Shown here: positions 31,794-36,149 of the stretch, piece after piece
How positions within the stretch are numbered: position 1 is the first letter of the stretch
How the letters are laid out: each line of letters starts with the position of its first letter
Source of the DNA: CAYUCE01 sp964443275
GTDB taxonomy: Bacteria > Bipolaricaulota > Bipolaricaulia > CAYUCE01
Reading direction: 5' to 3'
Assembly (NCBI GenBank): GCA_964443275.1
Contig: CAYUCE010000016.1
Coordinates: 1-36,149, forward strand
Length of the DNA: 36,149 bases
The notes under the pieces: model-generated
What the model saw: the letters and a program-made list of their open reading frames with translations, nothing else
What the model was told of the DNA's origin: nothing
Database searches by the model: none
Made by a program: the position numbers and the translations under genes

Positions 31794-32317
31794 AAAAAGC
31801 CTCCTAGAAACCCGTTTGTAAATTTAAGGCCGAAATGAACCAATTCGTTAAATTCATTTTATCCTAAATATGCTAAGCCTTATAGCGCTTGGTAGCGCCT
31901 GGTGTCTAAAAGATACTAAAAACTTAAGCCAAAAAGAAAAATTTGACTTAAGTCTTGATGGTGTACGTTCTTTATACCTTATACCTTGCATGGGAAATTT
32001 ATGTTAAACTCATTTGTAAAACCATGAGCTTGCTCATGTGATAGCGTTCACATACATACAGAGGCTCTGATCGATTCACCACTGTCGGGGATTGCCGGGA
32101 ATTTAAGCCCTACTGTTCGCACGCTTTTCACTTTTGAATTCTCAATTCCAATCTTTAGGTCTGGATAGTCTAATAGCATTTTTCTGTGGTGGAATTTGTA
32201 CTTATCTAATTGACATTTGCGGTAGCGAATAATTAGGATTTGGGAGGTCTTTGTAACCAAATTAAAAGCTCATTTAGCCATTTTAAATATTGATTAAAGG
32301 TGGAGTGATTTACAAAT
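31794..32317. other. Intergenic regulatory stretch between hydrogenase operon and tryptophanase-like gene
   Basis: This 524-bp divergent gap holds the hydB ribosome site and a GCGCT-acca-AGCGC dyad (about 31887-31900), both on the hydrogenase side. ACTTAAG is repeated at 31922-31928 and 31946-31952. The CATGAGC/GCTCATG stem and the CRP-type site at 32023-32052 follow. A minus-strand frame of 70 codons at 32048-32260 lacks a ribosome site and is not accepted as a gene. No tnaC-like leader peptide with Trp is evident. Promoters on either side are not clear. Confidence 0.4.
32023..32052 (+). promoter_or_regulatory. CRP/FNR-type site TGTGA-N6-TCACA next to a palindromic stem
   Basis: TGTGA (32037-32041), 6 nt, TCACA (32048-32052) is an exact match to the consensus dyad of the CRP/FNR family. 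It overlaps by 2 nt a perfect stem CATGAGC-tt-GCTCATG (32023-32038). It lies 266 bp before the tryptophanase-like gene and 240 bp before hydB. Regulation by a CRP-family protein is inferred; no such regulator is in the window. Confidence 0.55.
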
Positions 32318-33694
32318 ATGACCGAGGATAAACCTCAAAAGATGTACAAAATCAAAGTGGTCGAGCCGGTGAACTTGCCTTCTTCAAGAGTGCGAAAGGA
32401 GAAAATTAGAGAAGCCGGCTATAACTTGTTTAACTTGAAATCAGAGGACGTTTATATAGATCTAATGACCGATTCCGGAACTGCTGCCATGAGTCAGGAT
32501 CAGTGGTCTGGAATGATGTTAGGAGATGAAGCTTATGCCGGAAGCAATAATTTTCAAAACTTAAAAGTGTCAATCCATGATATTTTTGGCTTTAATTATT
32601 TTCTGCCCACTCACCAAGGACGAGCGGCGGAGAATCTACTGTTTTCGACCCTGGTTAAGCCGGGTGATCTGATACCGAATAACATGCATTTTGATACTAC
32701 CAGGGCAAATGTTATTGCCAACGGTGGTAAACCAGTTAACCTAGTTATTGAAGAAGCATATGACCCAACATTAGAGTATCCTTTCAAGGGAAATATGGAT
32801 ATAGGTAAGCTTCGGACTTTTGTCAGCCAAAATAAGGATAGGATCCCACTGATTATGGTAACCGTTACCAATAACAGCGGGGCCGGTCAACCGGTTTCAC
32901 TTCAAAATATAAGGAAAGTCAATGAAATTGCTAAACGTAACGGGATTCCCTTTTTCATAGATGCATGTAGATTTGCAGAAAATGCCTTCTTCGTACGGGA
33001 AAGAGAAGGTGGATATGCCCATAGATCACCTATTAACATTGCCCGGGAGCTCTTTTCTCTAGCCGATGGTTGTACTATGAGCGCTAAAAAAGACGGTTTG
33101 GTTAATATTGGTGGATTCTTGGCTACGGATGACAAAAAGATCTATGAAAAGAGCAGGGAAAAGGCAATTTTGGTAGAGGGCTTTCCTACCTATGGTGGGC
33201 TGGCGGGAAGGGATATGGAAGCTATCGCCCGTGGACTATATGAAGCGCTTAATTTAGATTATTTAAAAGATAGAATAGGTCAGGTTAGATATCTTGGTGA
33301 GAGATTAAAAGAGAAGGGAGTGCCTATTTATGAACCGATTGGCGGACACGGGGTGTACGTGGATGCCAAAAGATATTTCGCACATCTAGAACAAGGCGTC
33401 TACCCTGCTCATACCTTAGCGGTCAACCTATATGAAGAGGGTGGGGTGAGGACAATCGGGGTAGGTAGCGTAATGTTTGAGAAAAAAGATAAGAGGACAG
33501 GCAAGGCAATTTACCCAAAGCTTGAACTTACCAGGCTGGCCATTCCGAGGAGGGTATACCAGCGGGAGCAATTTGATTTCGTGGCTTACTGCTTTGAGAA
33601 GATCAACCGGAGGAAAACAAATATAAGAGGCTTTAAGATAGTGGGTGGCTCCGGTCCACTAAGGCACTTTACCGCCCGGTTTGAACCCCTATGA
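32318..33694 (+). CDS. tnaA: Tryptophanase / tyrosine phenol-lyase family beta-eliminating lyase
   Basis: A 458-aa PLP enzyme that splits an aromatic amino acid to pyruvate, ammonia and indole or phenol. The sequence follows the family from YIDLMTDSGTAAMSQDQW and MMLGDEAYAGS (68-76) through PTHQGRAAENLL to the Schiff-base site SAKKDGL (Lys258). Overall it is closest to tyrosine phenol-lyase (ADGCTMS...VNIGGFL, GLAGRDMEA). But in the substrate-specificity segment VRTIGVGS the residue matching the phenol-binding Arg381 of Citrobacter tyrosine phenol-lyase is Val, as in the tryptophanase segment EIGS. So tryptophan is the better guess. Own transcript downstream of a CRP-type site; weak AAAGGTGGAG ribosome site 10 nt before ATG 32318. 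Confidence 0.85.
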   Translation: MTEDKPQKMYKIKVVEPVNLPSSRVRKEKIREAGYNLFNLKSEDVYIDLMTDSGTAAMSQDQWSGMMLGDEAYAGSNNFQNLKVSIHDIFGFNYFLPTHQGRAAENLLFSTLVKPGDLIPNNMHFDTTRANVIANGGKPVNLVIEEAYDPTLEYPFKGNMDIGKLRTFVSQNKDRIPLIMVTVTNNSGAGQPVSLQNIRKVNEIAKRNGIPFFIDACRFAENAFFVREREGGYAHRSPINIARELFSLADGCTMSAKKDGLVNIGGFLATDDKKIYEKSREKAILVEGFPTYGGLAGRDMEAIARGLYEALNLDYLKDRIGQVRYLGERLKEKGVPIYEPIGGHGVYVDAKRYFAHLEQGVYPAHTLAVNLYEEGGVRTIGVGSVMFEKKDKRTGKAIYPKLELTRLAIPRRVYQREQFDFVAYCFEKINRRKTNIRGFKIVGGSGPLRHFTARFEPL

Positions 33695-33858
33695 TCTCTG
33701 TTCGACCAGCAAATTTCTTCTTCGCTTTACACTGGCCCCTTTCATTTGGGAACCAGATTCCTAAGTTTATAGAAAAATTCTCTCCCCTAGGCGCCTGAAG
33801 ATGAGCGGAGGATATGCGAATTTAAAGGCAAAAATCACCGATCTGAAATTTTTCGGTA

Positions 33859-34368
33859 ATGACTTCTAAAAATCCTAACATCAAAGTAAGGCCCGCACGG
33901 GCATCTGATCTGAATAGGATTAGGGCAATTGAAGAAAAAAGCTTTGAATATCCTTGGCCCACCAGGGCTTTTCAGTGGAAACTGGGAGAGGTTGGATTTT
34001 TCGTCTGCCAACTTGAGGGGGAGGTGGCCGGATTTATTATTGCCCAATTGGATCAAGCTCCACTGGCCTACAGCATCAATAAAGTCTTTAAGATCTTGGG
34101 TATTGACCGGAGATTTGAAAGGCTGGCTCATATTCAAAACCTAGCTGTGGATCCTATCTACAGAAGAATTGGTGTGGCCAGCAAGCTGTTAGATCATTTA
34201 ATCGGGATTTGTACCAGTAAAAAAATTGAGCACATCAGATTAGAAGTAAGAACTGAGAATGAGGGGGCTGTTAAATTTTACGAAAGCCGGGGATTTGCCC
34301 GAGTGAAAGTGCTCAAATCCTACTATGAAAATGGCGATGACGCTTACTTGATGAAGAAGGATCTCTAA
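33859..34368 (+). CDS. rimI: GNAT acetyltransferase, RimI-like
   Basis: A 169-aa GNAT-fold N-acetyltransferase. IKVRPARASDLNRIRAIE (strand and helix 1), YPWPTRAFQWKL, GFIIAQLDQ, the acetyl-CoA motif HIQNLAVDPIYRRIGVASKLL (about 95-115) and NEGAVKFYESRGFARVKVLKSYY match RimI, which acetylates the N-terminus of ribosomal protein S18. A larger insertion (LAYSINKVFKILGIDRRFER, about 72-91) is longer than in E. coli RimI. There is no Shine-Dalgarno before ATG 33859, and ACCGA/TCGGT may fold just before it. It follows the lyase gene by 164 bp in which no other gene is seen. Confidence 0.8.
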   Translation: MTSKNPNIKVRPARASDLNRIRAIEEKSFEYPWPTRAFQWKLGEVGFFVCQLEGEVAGFIIAQLDQAPLAYSINKVFKILGIDRRFERLAHIQNLAVDPIYRRIGVASKLLDHLIGICTSKKIEHIRLEVRTENEGAVKFYESRGFARVKVLKSYYENGDDAYLMKKDL

Positions 34369-34404
34369 CTGCTTTGAGGGTCGGTAATTTGCTTATCCAC
34401 TCCT

Positions 34405-35220
34405 TTATATTGAAAGTTCCTTTGATTTTTCGGTAGCTCGGGTTACCGCGTTGATTAAGGCGATACGAAGTCCCCCTTTCTCTAATTCCATTATACCATT
34501 TATGGTGGTACCGGCCGGAGTGGTCACCAAATCTTTTAATTTAGCCGGATGTTCACCGGTTTCCAAGACCATTTTTGCTGCTCCCAGCACGGATTGAGCA
34601 GAAAGAATGGTGGCCAGCTCCCTGGGAAGGCCCACTTTGACCCCTCCTTCGGCCAGCGATTCAATAATGATGTCCACATAGGCCGGTCCGCTGCCAGAAA
34701 GGGCAGTTACCGCGTCCATAAACTCTTCGTTTTTTACTTTCTCCACTCTTCCCAGAGGATTAAATAATCTAGAAGCGGATTTTAAGTGGTTTTTATCCGC
34801 GTATTTTCCCGGACAAATAACGGTCATCCCCTCATTTACCAGGCAGGGAGTGTTAGGCATTGCGCGGATGACCGGAATGTCCGAGCCGATGATCTTTTCT
34901 ACGAATTTGGTGGTAACGGCCGCCGCTATGGTGATCAGAAGCTGTTCCGAGGTGATTTGATCTTTTATTTCTTTCAGGACGGCCTCCATTGCCTGTGGTT
35001 TGACGGCAAGTATGATAATGTCCTTATCTGTCACCAATTTCTTATTATCGGTATAGATTTTGATTCCATACTTTTTTGAGGCCTTTTGGGCACTCTCCTT
35101 GTGGGCGGTGCTACCAGTCAAGTTATCACTTTTTACTACCTTGTTTTTTATAATACCACTGGCCAAAGCTCCTCCGATTTTACCAACTCCCACTATGGCC
35201 ACTTTTGTTTCTTCATTCAT
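34405..35220 (-). CDS. proC: Pyrroline-5-carboxylate reductase
   Basis: Last step of proline synthesis: NAD(P)H reduction of pyrroline-5-carboxylate. From ATG 35220 the protein is 271 aa, the usual length. The N-terminal Rossmann motif AIVGVGKIGGALASGI, IIILAVKPQAM, VIRAMPNTPCLVNEGMTVICP and the dimer/active-site region MDAVTALSGSGPAYVDIIIESLAEGGV...GLPRELATILSAQ identify it. The upstream ATG 35235 lacks a ribosome site, whereas AAAGG lies 7 nt before 35220. It lies 23 bp downstream of the HD-domain gene on the same strand and converges on rimI. Confidence 0.95.
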   Translation of the reverse strand: MNEETKVAIVGVGKIGGALASGIIKNKVVKSDNLTGSTAHKESAQKASKKYGIKIYTDNKKLVTDKDIIILAVKPQAMEAVLKEIKDQITSEQLLITIAAAVTTKFVEKIIGSDIPVIRAMPNTPCLVNEGMTVICPGKYADKNHLKSASRLFNPLGRVEKVKNEEFMDAVTALSGSGPAYVDIIIESLAEGGVKVGLPRELATILSAQSVLGAAKMVLETGEHPAKLKDLVTTPAGTTINGIMELEKGGLRIALINAVTRATEKSKELSI

Positions 35221-35243
35221 CTTATTACCTTTCATATTTTAAA

Positions 35244-35786
35244 TTACAATCCCAACTGGTCGTTGATGCCCTGCATGGCTTCCAGTACCAACCCAAAGAA
35301 CTCCTCTAATTCCAATCCTAGCTCAGAACAAGATGCAATAACTTCCCTATTTGCAGAACGGGCAAAACTTTTCTCCTTAAATCTATTCATGATAAATTCT
35401 GAGTCCATCTCCTCCAATCCTTCGGGGTGTACCAAAGCGCCAGCCACAATCAGCCCGGTAAGTGGATCGATTGCTCTAATTGCTTTTTCCATCTCGCTTT
35501 CCGCCTTTTTTTGATCGGCGTGGGCAAGGATTGCGGATATTACTTCCTCGCTTATTTCCTTATCCGCAAGAATTTCTCTGGCTACTAAGGTATGTCTATC
35601 TGGATCGTCCTTGGTTTGTTGGTAATCAATATCGTGTAAGAGGCCGGCTATTCCCCACTGATCAGGAGGGGCATCGAAGTGCTCAGCTAACTTGCGCATT
35701 CCGGCTTCAACAGCCAGCATGTGTTTTATCAAATTCTCCTCAGTTATGTGGTCCTCTATTAGTTTCAAGGCCTCTTTTCTATCCAA
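35244..35786 (-). CDS. HD-domain (HDIG-type) metal-dependent phosphohydrolase family protein
   Basis: A 180-aa single-domain protein. H22, H51-D52 in GIAGLLHDIDY, H65 in DDPDRHTLVAR and H89 in AILAHADQ provide the HD metal site. The layout is that of small HDIG proteins, probable phosphohydrolases with unknown substrate. RNNREV-like C-terminal half (about 125-180) is helical. It lies upstream of proC and downstream of the SRP RNA gene. GGGAGGG about 9 nt upstream of ATG 35786 is the ribosome site. Confidence 0.82.
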   Translation of the reverse strand: MDRKEALKLIEDHITEENLIKHMLAVEAGMRKLAEHFDAPPDQWGIAGLLHDIDYQQTKDDPDRHTLVAREILADKEISEEVISAILAHADQKKAESEMEKAIRAIDPLTGLIVAGALVHPEGLEEMDSEFIMNRFKEKSFARSANREVIASCSELGLELEEFFGLVLEAMQGINDQLGL

Positions 35787-35834
35787 TTTGAAACCCTCCC
35801 TTAAATTTTTGTTTTAATATCTAATAAATTTATT

Positions 35835-36107
35835 GGCCCATGCGTGGTTTCCTTTGCTTATACTTCTCCAGCGCTACTGTGATAGTTAGCTCCGGCCAGG
35901 TAGTCCCCTAACACCCGCAGAGGTGCACTTACCGCTGCTCCCTTCCGGGCCTGACGGAGTTTGTGCACTTACGCCGTAGAGGGCCCAGCCTTCAACGCCA
36001 CTTGTCTCAGTGCTTACCGGAAAAGATATAAACTCAGGAAACCTTTCGGCTTTGCTATAGCGGATTGCAAATTCAGGGGACCGCTAGCCCCCCACCTAGC
36101 ACAGGCC
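35835..36107 (-). ncRNA. ffs: Signal recognition particle RNA, long bacterial type (scRNA/ffs)
   Basis: The minus strand holds an RNA of about 273 nt matching Bacillus scRNA. Its 5' Alu domain is GCTAGGTGGGGGGCTAGCGG, with TGCAATCCGCTATAGC and GCCGAAAGG. The S-domain helix 8 (35925-35970) contains GTCAGGCCCGGAAGGGAGCAGC with the GGAA tetraloop and the Ffh-binding internal loops. GGGGACTACCTGGCCGGAGCTAAC closes helix 5. Ends were set from pairing of 36099-36107 (GGCCTGTGC) with 35835-35843 (GCATGGGCC), nine pairs with wobbles; true ends may differ by a few bases. It acts with Ffh and FtsY in co-translational membrane targeting. Confidence 0.93.
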
Positions 36108-36149
36108 TGGCGGAGGGGGTGGGATTCGAACCCACGGACGCGTAAAACA
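36108..36149 (-). tRNA. tRNA-Ser, 3' part (cut by window edge)
   Basis: The minus strand reads part of a long variable arm, then T-arm GTGGG-TTCGAAT-CCCAC, acceptor 3' strand CCCCTCC, discriminator G and an encoded CCA (36110-36108). Discriminator G73 with a long variable arm points to Ser rather than Leu (which has A73). The anticodon is outside the window. The CCA abuts the predicted SRP RNA 5' end, and the tRNA-Ser/SRP RNA pair is a known arrangement in Firmicutes-like genomes. Confidence 0.85.

Noticed and set aside
32048..32260. 70-codon minus-strand frame in the hydB/tnaA gap
   Set aside because: No ribosome site, no family resemblance, and it overlaps the CRP-type site; kept as part of the intergenic description.
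33800..33870. 22-codon frame overlapping the rimI start
   Set aside because: No ribosome site at proper distance and no conservation evidence; likely chance.

Overview
This 36.1 kb window is low-GC, gene-dense bacterial chromosome (about 33 intact or partial protein genes, two RNA genes, two clear pseudogenes). It looks like an uncultured anaerobic bacterium that ferments amino acids. It carries a four-subunit group 3b-type [NiFe] sulfhydrogenase, a tryptophanase/tyrosine phenol-lyase family enzyme, two amino-acid or polyamine-type ABC importers, PEP carboxykinase and an Asp/Glu racemase family protein. SpoVS and the long (about 270 nt, Alu-domain) SRP RNA resemble Firmicutes and deep-branching lineages. 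Both substrate-binding proteins lack a lipobox cysteine (one has a Sec type-I signal, one a Tat signal), which suits a diderm with a periplasm. Atribacterota or a similar lineage is possible, but the window has no marker that settles taxonomy.

Layout. 1-3000, minus strand: stomatin/slipin, mnmG and a DUF401 membrane protein cut by the window edge. 3191-6683, plus strand, housekeeping: tpiA, a LOG/TIGR00725-like nucleotide-binding protein, spoVS behind a long 5' stem-loop, argS. 6684-10254: a glutamate/aspartate-type ABC importer under a strong promoter with a 220-nt structured leader. 10255-19700: an accessory, partly decaying catabolic region. It holds an iadA (isoaspartyl dipeptidase) remnant, a PotABCD-like importer with a Tat-exported binding protein and a palindromic operator, a nitrilase-family amidohydrolase, a CE4-type deacetylase, a DUF3830 protein, a GntR/FadR regulator and a frameshifted LivF-like ATPase remnant. 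19768-24234: Asp/Glu racemase, PLP aminotransferase, pckA, ftsY. 24235-24697: a tandem, stem-rich noncoding repeat that I do not recognise. 24698-26411, minus strand: a tiny ribbon-helix-helix gene, nicotinate phosphoribosyltransferase and an Mth938 protein, with DUF502 divergent. 27219-31793, minus strand: hydrogenase operon hydB-hydG-hyhS-hyhL plus maturation protease. 32318-34368, plus strand: tryptophanase-like gene behind a CRP-type site, and a RimI-like acetyltransferase. 34405-36149, minus strand: HD-domain protein, proC, SRP RNA and the 3' end of a tRNA-Ser.

How the genes may work together (inference). The importers, racemase, aminotransferase, tryptophan/tyrosine lyase and deamidating/deacetylating enzymes would feed amino acids and related N-compounds to oxo acids. 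PEP carboxykinase links oxaloacetate to PEP, and the soluble NAD(P)-linked hydrogenase would dispose of reductant as H2. FtsY and SRP RNA are two parts of the same targeting system.

The least explained elements are the tandem structured repeat at 24270-24696, the spoVS 5' stem-loop, the leaderless RHH/NAD-salvage operon, and the catabolic cluster around DUF3830. No database search was run; family names come from motif recognition.
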